Origin: Butyriboletus loyo
Lineage: Eukaryota > Basidiomycota > Agaricomycetes > Boletales > Boletaceae
Length of the DNA: 28,766 bases
Assembly (NCBI GenBank): GCA_038093515.1
Contig: JBBPSI010000281.1
Coordinates: 1 to 28,766 of the forward strand
Reading direction: 5' to 3'
The notes below the pieces were generated by a model. That model was not told where the DNA came from. It did no database searches and saw nothing but the letters and a program-made list of their open reading frames with translations. This document shows, in pieces, positions 1 to 9,096 of this stretch. The position numbers were made by a program, and so were the translations under genes. The stretch's first letter is position 1, and every line of letters starts with the position of its first letter.

Positions 1-1
1 A

Positions 2-778
2 ACCGTGAAGAGTCAGATCGAAGCAATCATCGCGAATACCGGGAGATCGGAGTTGAGGCTGGAGGAAGACGAAGAAGTCGAACTCCTGCAGAACATCGAG
101 TTCTGGGACGACTTTCGAATCCTGATCACCAACGTGGACCTAGCCAGCTACGAGCCACACGAGACATTACACTCATCGGTCCTATCAGGACCTCTCTACG
201 TCAGAGACGTCAGGCTCAAGCAAGGTCCGCTCCTCTCTAGACATACACTTACCTATCTTCACATGTACACGATACCGGAGGATTACGCATACGTTCTCCT
301 CCCATACGGACAAATTTCTCCTTCAATGTATGTTTCGCACTCTGACTTCAATGTAAAATTCTCTAGTGGAAACATTTATAATCCACACTGGTTTCCCAAC
401 TTACGATATGAGGAATTTGAAGCGATATGTGCTGCATCCGCACCACCGCTATCTGCTCTTCCTCAAGGGATCCCAGAGAGTAATTTACACAGAGTCGAAA
501 CAGGAGAACATGTGACAGAAGGAAGTTATCTCTCAAACGTTGGTCATGGAGAAGAGTCTAACGACTTAGGAGGAGATTTTCATTATGACGAAAATGGATA
601 CCTGGTGCAAGAAACATCGGAACAAGAACCTTCGGAACCATCTAGGTTAAATAAACCAGTGGTTAATCCGATAGGTCTTCCCTCACGTTCACCTTCTCCT
701 TTTTCTAATCCTTCAAATCTAAACGCTGACGAAGTTTTCTCCTCTTTTGATCAGTTCATCTTCGGATTTTTGTTTTAA
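2..778 (+). CDS. ORF upstream of copia gag, 5'-truncated by window edge, function unknown
   Basis: An open frame runs from the first bases of the window to a TAA at 776-778, so the true start lies upstream; the first in-window codons (GTG AAG) are not evidence of a start. About 258 residues are visible. The first half is compact and mixed hydrophobic, with motifs such as IEFWDDFRILITNVDLASYE and YAYVLLPYGQISPS. The second half is acidic, serine- and proline-rich and looks disordered. I recognise no family. It lies in the same frame as gag, only 9 nt before the gag ATG, so it is probably part of the copia element. An extra ORF before gag is not usual in Ty1/copia. It could instead be a 5' gag domain cut off by one stop codon, or a captured host gene. 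Confidence 0.5.
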   Translation, partial: TVKSQIEAIIANTGRSELRLEEDEEVELLQNIEFWDDFRILITNVDLASYEPHETLHSSVLSGPLYVRDVRLKQGPLLSRHTLTYLHMYTIPEDYAYVLLPYGQISPSMYVSHSDFNVKFSSGNIYNPHWFPNLRYEEFEAICAASAPPLSALPQGIPESNLHRVETGEHVTEGSYLSNVGHGEESNDLGGDFHYDENGYLVQETSEQEPSEPSRLNKPVVNPIGLPSRSPSPFSNPSNLNADEVFSSFDQFIFGFLF

Positions 779-787
779 ACAATAATA

Positions 788-2020
788 ATGTCGCTCCCCA
801 CCATATCAGAATTCAAAATCGACGCACAAATCCAGCAGAGACTTCCTGTCCTGACTGGAGCGGACAACTATACAGCCTGGTCTCGTCAAATGAGACATGC
901 TCTCACCGTAATCGGTGTCTGGTCGATAGTGGATGGTACTTCAGAGTACCACAATCAGACAGCAGCTGACCAGCAGAAGTGGGTTTCGCTGGACAAGCGC
1001 TCTGTTGGCATGCTCGCCATCTACATATCTCCAGAACTCCAACATGCAGTCAACTACGACTACTCTCCATCCCTCTATGACGCTTCTGGTCAAATAATTC
1101 CAGAATCTGTCAACATCTCTGTCGCCAAAACTCTATGGAACTTCCTGCACGACACCTACGCAACTACAGGCATTACAGGACAATTTTTCCTGTTCCGCCA
1201 AGCCATGAACATTCGCGTTCATGAAGCTAACGCCGTTGCTGGTCTCATGTCCTTAACGGATGCTTTCCACAAAATGGAAGCAGCAGGATTAAGCCTTCCA
1301 AACAATTTCCGATCCATGATCTTGCTCACCAAGTTACCGAAATCTTTCGAACCTCTGGTGTCCAACATCGTCCATAACACAAACGTTCACCAATTTACAC
1401 CGAACGTCATCATTCCCATGATAACTCACGAGTTACAACTTCGTGCTGGCACTGGCCAGATCCCTTATCCCACCACCTCTCGTACGAATACAGTTGCACC
1501 GGACACCCAGCTCAACCGAACAAACACGGTTAGACGCGGACCTCCTCCACCTGCGCAGACAAACTGGAACAATCAGGCTCGTCCTCAACAACCTTCTGGC
1601 GGACGTGGTCGTCCTGGACAGAAGAGGCCGTTCCAACCGCAGCAACAAAGGCAGCAGCAAAACCATATGCCTGCAACGCCTTATGGAGGACCTTCAGGAT
1701 CCGGAGCAAACCGAAATGAGCGAACAAACAATCGCTCCGGTTTCAAGACACGTCGAGGAAAGGGAAAAGGGAAAGGACGTGCGAATGAAGTGGAGATGGA
1801 CATGGACGGATTTGCCAACATTGTAGAGTTGGGCGAAACACAACTAGGTGACCACACGCTTACAGATTTCCCAATGGAAACTGAATCAACCATTGGTCAA
1901 GCTGGTTGGGGAGATGATGATCCGATGGGACCACCCCTCGCATCACCTTATTTCGAGGATGGAGATGCTAATGCGTCTTCTTCTTCACACTCCTTTCGGA
2001 AACGCCGCGATTCCCTCTAA
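788..2020 (+). CDS. gag: copia Gag (UBN2/DUF4219-type), no zinc knuckle
   Basis: A 410-residue structural protein that would form the particle around element RNA. The N-terminus matches the copia Gag pattern (residues about 17-50: LPVLTGADNYTAWSRQMRHA, then IGVWSIVDG), followed by an alpha-helical capsid-like region including KTLWNFLHDTYA and LTDAFHKMEAAGLSLP. The C-terminal third is low in complexity: Gln/Arg/Gly/Pro-rich (about 250-325) with a KTRRGKGKGKGR cluster, then an acidic tail. The CX2CX4HX4C knuckle normally expected here is absent; the basic RG-rich tract may replace it in RNA binding (inference). The ATG follows the upstream ORF by 9 nt. The stop lies inside pol, which is in the +1 frame. 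Confidence 0.85.
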   Translation: MSLPTISEFKIDAQIQQRLPVLTGADNYTAWSRQMRHALTVIGVWSIVDGTSEYHNQTAADQQKWVSLDKRSVGMLAIYISPELQHAVNYDYSPSLYDASGQIIPESVNISVAKTLWNFLHDTYATTGITGQFFLFRQAMNIRVHEANAVAGLMSLTDAFHKMEAAGLSLPNNFRSMILLTKLPKSFEPLVSNIVHNTNVHQFTPNVIIPMITHELQLRAGTGQIPYPTTSRTNTVAPDTQLNRTNTVRRGPPPPAQTNWNNQARPQQPSGGRGRPGQKRPFQPQQQRQQQNHMPATPYGGPSGSGANRNERTNNRSGFKTRRGKGKGKGRANEVEMDMDGFANIVELGETQLGDHTLTDFPMETESTIGQAGWGDDDPMGPPLASPYFEDGDANASSSSHSFRKRRDSL

Positions 2021-5000
2021 ACCTTCAGGGTCTCGTGGTCAGCCGAAGAAGAAGGAACGCAAAGCTAACCCAGTCCGTCTTTCGACCTTTCTAGAGTCGA
2101 TTGATGAGAAGGATCAGGAATCCTTTTATGGGAATACTGCTCGTCGTGCAGATGGCACTTGGAAGCACGGTCTTGACTCCCGTGACATTAATGTCTGGGA
2201 CTCTACATACCAGCGAGATGCTGAGGACTATGATGCTGTATATGATTACAACAATGAATTTGATCTTGGTGATCTGTATATTGCGGGAGCTTACACATCC
2301 GGAGATGTCCCTTCAAAGAAGGATCTTCTTTCCAATGCCTGGATGATTGACAGCGGTTGTACAGACCATGTCACACCACACGTTGAAGACTTCATGGATC
2401 TCGGTGATACTGAGAGAATTGCGATCACAGCAAATGGCGCAACCATGAAGATGTTTGGACCTGGTACTGTGTTATTATCACAGCGACTAGGGAAGGATAA
2501 GCCCATTCCTTTGGAGCTTACAGGAGTATGGTATGCGCCTCAAGCAGCCCATAGACTCTTATCGGTTACCGCTCTAACCAAAGAAGGTTATCGGTGCGAA
2601 ATAACCGATCAAACCAAGATTTGGAACCCTCAAGGACGTTTGGTAGTGCAGGCTTCTGCCTTGCTTCCGAACAATCCCCTCCACTGGTTTCAGGCTAAAA
2701 TGCTAACTCCAGATGTCGGGATCCACTCCTTGCAGGATGTAGGATCTTCTTCGTTGTGGCACCACCGTTTTGGTCATCCATCCAGGAACGTGTTACGCCA
2801 TGCTTACAAGAACGTTAAGGGTATGCCGTTATTACCTGAACCTTCTGACATCATTCCTTGTCGAGGCTGTGCCTTAGGCAAGATGCATGAACGTCCCTAT
2901 GCACCTTCATCCAAACGTGCATCTCGGGTCCTTGGGCTAGTGCATTCCGACTTGGTCGAATTCCCCACACACTCTCGGACTCAGAAGCGCTACATTTTAA
3001 CTTTTATTGATGACTATTCTGCTTTTGCAGTCGTGCGGTTTTTGCGCCTTAAATCTGAAGCTGCTGATGCTTTTAAGGAAGTGGTCGTCTGGGCTGAAAG
3101 ACAGACCCAGTCTTCGCTTCTTTCTGTCCGTTCGGATCGTGGGGGGGAATACATGTCTAAAGACATTCGGACGTTCCTCTCGTCCAGGGGCATTGAGCAT
3201 CAGCTCTCTGTACCTCACACCCCTCAGCAGAATGGACGTGCAGAGCGATTTAATAGGACCATCCTGGAAAAAGAAGAAGCTATGCGCCATACTGCCTGTC
3301 TACCAAAAGTCTTCTGGCAGGACGCAACTGAAACCTCACTTCATATCTACAATCGCCAACCAATGCGTCGTCATAATTGGAAAACCCCCATCGAGATGTT
3401 CTCTGGGGAGAAACCGGATATATCATATTTCCGGGTATTTGGATGTCGTGCATATGTTTTTATAAAGAAGGAACTTAGGGAAAACAAGTTGTCTCCGAAA
3501 TTGGAACAAGCCACCTTCATCGGATATGAATCTGGCACCAAAGGCTATCGCTTTTGGTCTCAAACCCGAAGACGAGTTCTAGTAGAGTCCGTTGCGACTT
3601 TTGACGAAGAAAACTTCCCACATTGTTCCAAAGAACAGAACGACAGACAAGCCGCAATTCCGCCTCCTATTCTTCCAACAGATGCCGATGAACATGGAGA
3701 TGATGAAGATAGTACATCTGACGCCCCACCTTCAAATCAACAAAGGGCTGACGAGCCACCTCCATTAGGAGTACGATTTGATGGAACCGGTATAATACGT
3801 GAAGGCCTACCACCAATTTCCCCCATCATAAATCCTGACGATATGCAACAACCGTCTCCTCAACCATCAGTCACACCTTCACCAAGGGTTATCCCTGAAC
3901 ATCCACCATCACCTTTATTCCTCGATCCTCCATCTCCTGATTCCGTTCATGAAGAACAACAACCGTTATTCTCACCTCCACGTCCTGGAGTTAAAAGAGA
4001 AACACCAGATACTGGACATAGATCGTCTATTATGGATCAACACCAACATAAACGTCAAATGATACCTCCGTTGGAAACATTTGAAGATCCTGGTCGGATT
4101 CGTCCTTCCACTTTCTTACCTCCAACAAGAGTATATCCTGAACGAATTACTGACTTTCGCAATCGTCCTCATCAACATCATCCGACTCGAGATATTCGTG
4201 CTCGAGGTCACCAACGTGACTTATATGATGAGTTCGATCAGGATTTACGGTCTCAAGGTGCTCCAATACCAGCAATCAATGATCCAGACTTCTTGCAGAC
4301 TGGTCAGGACTTTAATCCTCGTCCTACTCACATCCGTGTTCCACGGATTGTCCCAGATAATGCTTATGGGAATCGACCTCCGATCGAGATAGAACGAGAA
4401 ATACATCGAGGACTGGATCCTATTCAGGAGGAGTTAATTCCTACTCCACAACCGGTTAATCAACCAAGACCCACGAATGAAGAAGATGACTTAGGACAGA
4501 TGTACAGCGCTAAGTGGATTAAATCTCTTCTAGCCGCTGCTACTGTCGATGGTATCCCACAGTCTCACAAGGCAGTAATGAGATTACCTCCTGCCGAGAG
4601 ATCCAAATGGCTAACCGCCATGGGAGAGGAATACAAGTCGTTTCAAGAACGACGAGTATGGGATCTGGTAGATCTTCCCAAGGGACATCAAGTCATTAAA
4701 GGGAAATGGATAAATGTACGAAAAAGCGATGGACGATACAAGTCTCGCTGGGTAGCAAAAGGCTTTACCCAAATCTTCGGAATTGATTATGAGGAAACCT
4801 TCTCACCAGTTGCCAGGTTTGAAACCGTTAGAATTCTCTTAGCTCTAGCTGCCTTAGAAGATTGGGAAATCGAGGCTCTAGACGTCAAGACTGCATTTCT
4901 CTTCGGAGATCTTGACAAAGAAATCTATATGGAACAACCTGAGGGTTTCGCTCAAAAAGGCTCAGAAAGCAAAGTCTGTCACCTACGGAAAGCTATCTAT

Positions 5001-6272
5001 GGCCTCAAGCAAGCGGCCCTTCAATGGAACAAAGCCTTGCATTTATCACTTATCAAACAAGGTTTCAAGCGTACCTTGTCTGACCCGGGAACTTATATAA
5101 AATTCAGCGGGAAAGTCATCATTATTTTAGTTATATATGTTGATGATGCTCTTTTTATGGGTAGTGATAAAGCACAAGTCCTCGCTCACAAGAAGCACTT
5201 TATGAAGACTTGGGAGAGTCGAGACCTTGGAGAAGCGAAAGAGTATTTAGGCATGCGGATTACCAGGGATCGAAGAAATCGTACCCTGAGGCTGGATCAG
5301 TGCGATTATGCACAGAAGGTCATAAAACGATTCAAGCTCGAAAATGCAAAATCCGCACGCACACCTCTTCCTTCTGGTTATAATCCTTCACCATCAACCA
5401 CCGAAGCATCGCCATCTTTGCGTTCTCAATATCAATCTGTCATCGGATCCCTCCTATTCATCATGCTCGGATCTAGATCTGATATCGCTCATGCTGTCAT
5501 CAAGATGTCGCAATTCTCTTCCAATCCATCGGAAGAACATTTGCAAAGAGCGCTCTATATAGTCCGCTATCTGGTTGGAACTCCAGACCTTTGCATAATG
5601 TATTCCGGACACAGCCAGTCTGGTCCGAGAGCCAATTCTGGCTTTATTGCATACAGTGACACTGACTGGGCAGGCGATATTGAGACCCGTTGTTCAACGA
5701 CTGGTTATTGTATATTTCTAGCATCTGGCATAGTATCATGGTTATCCAGACGACAACGCAAGATTGCTCACTCTTCAACCGAAGCAGAATATATGGGCAT
5801 GACCGAGACCGCTAAACAGCTCTCTTGGGTGCGCTCCTTATTCTTCGAGATGGGATACAGACTTGGTCCTTTACCCCTTCTAGTTGATAATCAGGGAGCT
5901 ATATTTCTGGCTTCTAATCCTGCTGTTGAAGGACACAGCAAACACATTGCAATTCCGTTTCATTACATTCGGGAATGCGTCGAGGATAAGGAGATTACTC
6001 TCTTCTATACTCCTACTCAACAACAAGCAGCAGATATCTTTACCAAGAATCTGACATGGCAGAGGTTTGAAGAAGTTCGGTCCATGCTCTCTCTTTCTCC
6101 TTTTGTCTCTATACGTTGCCCTCGGTCTGCTCGGACTTTACCAATACAGCCCTTATGGCTTGTCGCTTTTCTCCAGATCTTTCAGTTCTATCATCACTAC
6201 TGCAATATCTCTAAGTTGAGCCTTGCTCCTTATACTCTGTTTGCGATACTCTCACTCTCGTATTATCAGTGA
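1848..6272 (+). CDS. pol: copia Pol polyprotein: protease, integrase, RT, RNase H
   Basis: Residue numbers count from the first ATG at 1848; the functional N-terminus probably comes from a frameshift near the gag stop. Aspartic protease motif DSGCTDH is at about 168-174. The GAG-pre-integrase HHCC finger is WHHRFGH...CRGC (about 305-341). The integrase core has D368, D430 and E466, giving DD35E spacing, with SDRGGEY and NGRAERFN. A Pro/Gln-rich linker covers about 590-860. Reverse transcriptase starts near VWDLVDLPKGHQVIKGKW and has AIYGLKQA and catalytic YVDD at 1097-1100. Copia RNase H shows SDTDWAGD (about 1270), STEAEY, VDNQGA, and ends with ADIFTK. All listed catalytic residues are present. 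The last roughly 55 residues after RSMLSL have no known domain and may be read into the 3' terminal region. Length is normal for copia pol. Confidence 0.92.
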   Translation: MTTRLQISQWKLNQPLVKLVGEMMIRWDHPSHHLISRMEMLMRLLLHTPFGNAAIPSKPSGSRGQPKKKERKANPVRLSTFLESIDEKDQESFYGNTARRADGTWKHGLDSRDINVWDSTYQRDAEDYDAVYDYNNEFDLGDLYIAGAYTSGDVPSKKDLLSNAWMIDSGCTDHVTPHVEDFMDLGDTERIAITANGATMKMFGPGTVLLSQRLGKDKPIPLELTGVWYAPQAAHRLLSVTALTKEGYRCEITDQTKIWNPQGRLVVQASALLPNNPLHWFQAKMLTPDVGIHSLQDVGSSSLWHHRFGHPSRNVLRHAYKNVKGMPLLPEPSDIIPCRGCALGKMHERPYAPSSKRASRVLGLVHSDLVEFPTHSRTQKRYILTFIDDYSAFAVVRFLRLKSEAADAFKEVVVWAERQTQSSLLSVRSDRGGEYMSKDIRTFLSSRGIEHQLSVPHTPQQNGRAERFNRTILEKEEAMRHTACLPKVFWQDATETSLHIYNRQPMRRHNWKTPIEMFSGEKPDISYFRVFGCRAYVFIKKELRENKLSPKLEQATFIGYESGTKGYRFWSQTRRRVLVESVATFDEENFPHCSKEQNDRQAAIPPPILPTDADEHGDDEDSTSDAPPSNQQRADEPPPLGVRFDGTGIIREGLPPISPIINPDDMQQPSPQPSVTPSPRVIPEHPPSPLFLDPPSPDSVHEEQQPLFSPPRPGVKRETPDTGHRSSIMDQHQHKRQMIPPLETFEDPGRIRPSTFLPPTRVYPERITDFRNRPHQHHPTRDIRARGHQRDLYDEFDQDLRSQGAPIPAINDPDFLQTGQDFNPRPTHIRVPRIVPDNAYGNRPPIEIEREIHRGLDPIQEELIPTPQPVNQPRPTNEEDDLGQMYSAKWIKSLLAAATVDGIPQSHKAVMRLPPAERSKWLTAMGEEYKSFQERRVWDLVDLPKGHQVIKGKWINVRKSDGRYKSRWVAKGFTQIFGIDYEETFSPVARFETVRILLALAALEDWEIEALDVKTAFLFGDLDKEIYMEQPEGFAQKGSESKVCHLRKAIYGLKQAALQWNKALHLSLIKQGFKRTLSDPGTYIKFSGKVIIILVIYVDDALFMGSDKAQVLAHKKHFMKTWESRDLGEAKEYLGMRITRDRRNRTLRLDQCDYAQKVIKRFKLENAKSARTPLPSGYNPSPSTTEASPSLRSQYQSVIGSLLFIMLGSRSDIAHAVIKMSQFSSNPSEEHLQRALYIVRYLVGTPDLCIMYSGHSQSGPRANSGFIAYSDTDWAGDIETRCSTTGYCIFLASGIVSWLSRRQRKIAHSSTEAEYMGMTETAKQLSWVRSLFFEMGYRLGPLPLLVDNQGAIFLASNPAVEGHSKHIAIPFHYIRECVEDKEITLFYTPTQQQAADIFTKNLTWQRFEEVRSMLSLSPFVSIRCPRSARTLPIQPLWLVAFLQIFQFYHHYCNISKLSLAPYTLFAILSLSYYQ
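2012..2021 (+). other. candidate +1 gag-pol frameshift site
   Basis: Gag codons start at positions 2 mod 3 and pol codons at 0 mod 3, so pol needs a +1 shift. The two frames overlap from 1848 to 2020. The last gag codons read TCC CTC TAA followed by A. A +1 slip at CTC, with the stop as a slow next codon, would continue as Lys-Pro-Ser-Gly in pol. Known +1 sites (Ty1, antizyme) use a slow or stop codon in this way. The exact Ty1 heptamer CTTAGGC is not in the overlap. A one-base indel in this copy is the alternative. Confidence 0.35.
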
Positions 6273-6342
6273 GTCTTTCCACTGATAGGTTTACCCTTGC
6301 ATCCTTCGTTGCCCTCGGTGCGCCTGCTCGGACTTTACCAAT
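6114..6342 (+). repeat. two direct copies of a 32-36 bp motif in the copia 3' region
   Basis: CGTTGCCCTCGGT, then CTGCTCGGACTTTACCAAT, occurs at 6114-6145 and again at 6307-6342. The second copy carries four extra bases (GCGC) in the middle. Spacing is about 193 bp. The pair lies just past the RNase H domain, so it may be a duplicated part of the copia 3' untranslated region or LTR. Confidence 0.7.
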
Positions 6343-6442
6343 TCCGAAAGGTAGCTTCATCTCAGTTGTATCTTTCCAGTCCAGGACAGAATCAGTGGTG
6401 GAGTGGTCAGTACGTGGCACTGAAGCCCAGGCACTGGCAACA

Positions 6443-6660
6443 CATACCAGTATAACTCCTCAGTGACGACTTGGTGCATCTTCTGCTTCATTGCAGTGAA
6501 CTCTCTCATGTTGCCTGTGTACCATGTCTCAGGCCAGTCCTTGAGGGCAAGATCACCCATGCTGACTGGCCTGAGACATGGTACACAGGTGACATGAGAG
6601 AGTTCACCACAACAAGGTGGAAGATGCACCAAGTTGTTGCTAAGGAGTTCTACTGGTACA
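6443..6660. repeat. imperfect inverted repeat, 97-bp arms with 24-bp loop
   Basis: 6443-6539 and the reverse complement of 6564-6660 align without gaps over 97 bp at about 80-85% identity. Nearly all differences are transitions. Both arms, read outward from the loop, give a similar open peptide: DWPETWYTG, then N or D, then MREFT, and later KMHQVV and YWY. The arms therefore look like head-to-head copies of one coding fragment of unknown family. Just past the outer end of each similarity is a GT (gtatgt in the minus reading, gtacat in the plus reading). The plus side is followed by TACTAAC and CAG at 6696, as in an intron. Confidence 0.75.
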
Positions 6661-8703
6661 TGTTTTATCTTACTAACTTACTCTTTTCAGGGCTGGCACA
6701 AGTGATGGGGTATGCATGATAAAGCACCAAATTTTGTTTCCATTTCTACAATAGAAAAACACTTCAGATATACTCTATATTTGTTATGGTAGTTGTTTAA
6801 ATACATATCAACCCATTCTTAGTGTCTGATGCATTAAAAATTGTTGTGTTGTAGAATACGAGCCACCTACTTTTTGCTGGCACTTGTGCCAGTCTAATAC
6901 TGTACAGCAGTGCTTTTAGTGCCAGTGGAAAGCCATAAAGCCACGAATAGCAGTGCCATAGCCATGAAAATGGCGCATGGCAGTTCCCAGGGTGTGATTG
7001 GCTGAAGAGTATCGTAAAGACGAGTACTGCCGGCCCGTGTGATAAATAAGATATCCCGAGACGTTGATCTATAACTGTCATGCTCGATGGCCGCGGCTTT
7101 GCCACTGGCAAGCCGCGTCGTACTATGGCGTGTGTTGGGCATGGAGTGCCACTGGCTCTTCAAACACCACTTTACAGCATAGTCAGCCAATCCTATCCTG
7201 TATCCTCTAGGATCTGACAAGTCAGGGCAAGGAGCTTGCAATAAAATGGTACTGAACTACAGTACATATTGCAACAATCATGCAGGTTGTGGTGCGGAGG
7301 AGGCGAGAAACGAGTGGGCTGAAAACTACATATTTTGTCGAGTGCCCACTGCCCAAGGTCCATATATGCATTACAATGGCTCAGTGTCAGACCTAGAAAG
7401 GGCGAGAGAGCAATGGAATCAAATTCGTACGACAGCGAGAGCTAGTACTGTGGTGAACAGAAAGGAGATAGAAAGAGGGAATCGGGTGAAGACGTGCAGG
7501 GTTTTCCAGCCCAAAACGAGGCCCGAACCTGAGCAGAAAGGTGAGTTGTGAGGACGGGTGTGCACCGATCAAATCAGCTTGTGCGAGGGTATAGCGTCGA
7601 GCGCAGCGCGTCGGACAAATGTGTTACCACATTAGTTCCGAAGCGTGCGACGTGGTCGTGATTACCATTTGTCTGATCCTGAGAGAGAGGGAGTGGTGGG
7701 TGGGTGTGACGAAATAAGTTGTCTGCTGGGATACTGCCGATATTGCGCCTGAACTCGAGCCAGACTTACAGCGGGGTGGACAGAGGGTTTCCAGAGACGC
7801 TGCGCCACCTCGCTTACTCATTAGACCGGATAGATGCTATGCTCACCAGGAGGAAGCCATCAAACAAGCATGTACCTCATCTTCCACGATTCGCTAGCCG
7901 AATACAAATTGTCCCGAACCAGAACAGGGCAGTATTGGTATTGCTGATCACTGGATACCTGCGACATGCATGCGGTAGCCAGGGACAAGCTTGAAATGAC
8001 CAATGTTCGACAGCGAACATATCTCTGAAATAGGTACTCATGATGTAACGTAACAGGAACGAACTTGGAATGACCAAGATCAGATGAATGGAGTGCAACG
8101 CCACTGTCTACCGTCAGTCAGAAAAAAATCGATCCTTCCAAGTGATCTCCTGACCTAGAAATGACCACACAAGGCCTTTGAAAACATGCCATATGAGACC
8201 GACGATGGATAACTGCCACTGTCATCGAATTTTCGACGTTTGTGCCTGTAGTTGGCCTGCGACGGCCACTGCGAAATCGACGGGCGGATCGCTGGCCAGA
8301 AATCGGCGGCAAAAAAACCATCATGCTTCGAAGATTGGATTCCTAATGCGGACGTCACGTGGGTGGACAATCTCCAGGCTGCAAACTGCAGCTTACTTTT
8401 CTAGGTCTACTTACTAGATTAATGGATAGTCGGTTCAACAGCAATAGCAAGTATAGAGGTATGGTACTTCAAATCAGTGTGATGCAGGCGCATTTGAAAA
8501 ATAATAATTTGATCACGTCGATTTGGGGTTGCCCCATTTTTGTTTACGGTTCATTATATTTGACAGGTACTCTTCAATCTGACTGTCATTCTCAAATTGG
8601 CAGGTAATAGAGCCCGCACTCATTTTTGAGAGATCGAGCGGCACTCGGAGCGCCCTTGTGCCTGGTGGTGGTGGGTGATGGATCCGATGCCAGGAAGCAA
8701 AAA
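6661..8703. other. 2-kb stretch with no recognisable gene
   Basis: The longest frames are about 100 codons (for example 7246-7551 on plus and 6797-7111 on minus). They have no recognisable motif and overlap each other on both strands. Local palindromes are present: CTGGCACTTGTGCCAG near 6880, and the nested hairpin at 7236-7274. CpG content is moderate, unlike 12361-13720. It may be intergenic host DNA upstream of the secreted-peptide gene, mixed with old repeat fragments. Confidence 0.5.
7236..7274. repeat. nested short hairpin
   Basis: TTGCAAT (7236-7242) pairs with ATTGCAA (7268-7274). Inside them GTACTG (7249-7254) pairs with CAGTAC (7260-7265) around a 5-nt loop. No function can be assigned. 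Confidence 0.5.
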
Positions 8704-8706
8704 GCA

Positions 8707-8712
8707 TATAAA
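8707..8712 (+). promoter_or_regulatory. TATA box of the small secreted-peptide gene
   Basis: TATAAA followed by GG lies 97 nt before the ATG at 8804. A pyrimidine-rich stretch with TCTATCATCTCAGCATCC follows about 30 nt later, which is a typical fungal start region. The spacer to the ATG is A/C-rich and contains no other ATG. Confidence 0.6.
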
Positions 8713-8803
8713 GGCGATACCGCTTCTCATATCTATCATCTCAGCATCCGAACAACAAACAGCTCATTCCTCTCTTCTGCACAATCAACTACCCAGCTTC
8801 ATC

Positions 8804-9069
8804 ATGTTCGCCACAAAGTACTACCTAGCGCTCCTCTTGGCCTGTCTCGTCCAGGTTTCTTTCGCTCTTCCAGTACGCTCCCCTAGTTCTCCTCCCTTTT
8901 GGCTGAACTCATCACTCCATTCCAGGCGGGAACCAATCTCGTCGCTCGGGGCCCGAACGTGGTATTATTCCATCTTTCAACTGGCTAGATGCGGCCTCTC
9001 TGAATACTTGCTATATAGGGTCCCGCGGGGGATGGCACCAGTGATGGTAATAAGGGTGTTGACTGGTAG
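8804..9069 (+). CDS. small secreted peptide, three-exon model, 51 residues
   Basis: Exons are 8804-8872, 8926-8961 and 9019-9069. Intron 1 (53 nt) begins GTACGC, has a branch-like GCTGAAC and ends CAG. Intron 2 (57 nt) begins GTATTA and ends TATAG. Both sizes are typical of Agaricomycetes. The product starts MFATKYY, then a hydrophobic core LALLLACLVQVSFA, a probable signal-peptide cleavage after Ala21, and a mature peptide of about 30 residues rich in Gly, Asp and Asn that ends GVDW. No cysteine follows the signal and there is no CaaX end, so it is not a lipopeptide pheromone. A TATA box and an ATG-free 5' leader support a real gene. A third possible intron (9097-9158) would lie after the stop, so the 3' end may differ. 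Unspliced, the frame would add a long unconvincing tail. No homologue was recognised. Confidence 0.5.
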
Positions 9070-9096
9070 ACAAATGATCACCGAACCTTGTCTTTC

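Larger units (their letters stand above)
1..6272 (+). mobile_element. Ty1/copia LTR retrotransposon, 5' end outside window
   Basis: The order protease, integrase, reverse transcriptase, RNase H in one pol frame defines Ty1/copia (Pseudoviridae-like) rather than Gypsy, where integrase comes last. The element holds an upstream ORF, gag and pol. No 5' LTR is visible because the window opens inside the upstream ORF. No 3' LTR could be delimited, since nothing after 6100 recurs before gag. The real 3' end probably lies between about 6100 and 6440. The pol frame has no internal stop over 1474 codons, so this copy looks younger or better kept than the Gypsy elements in the same window. Confidence 0.85.

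Noticed and set aside
6100..6440. 3' LTR of the copia element
   Set aside because: No TG...CA boundary, no clear polypurine tract and no matching 5' copy in the window, so no limits can be given.
7246..7551. 101-codon plus-strand ORF
   Set aside because: It stands alone, lacks a recognisable domain, and the ATG lies inside a hairpin repeat.
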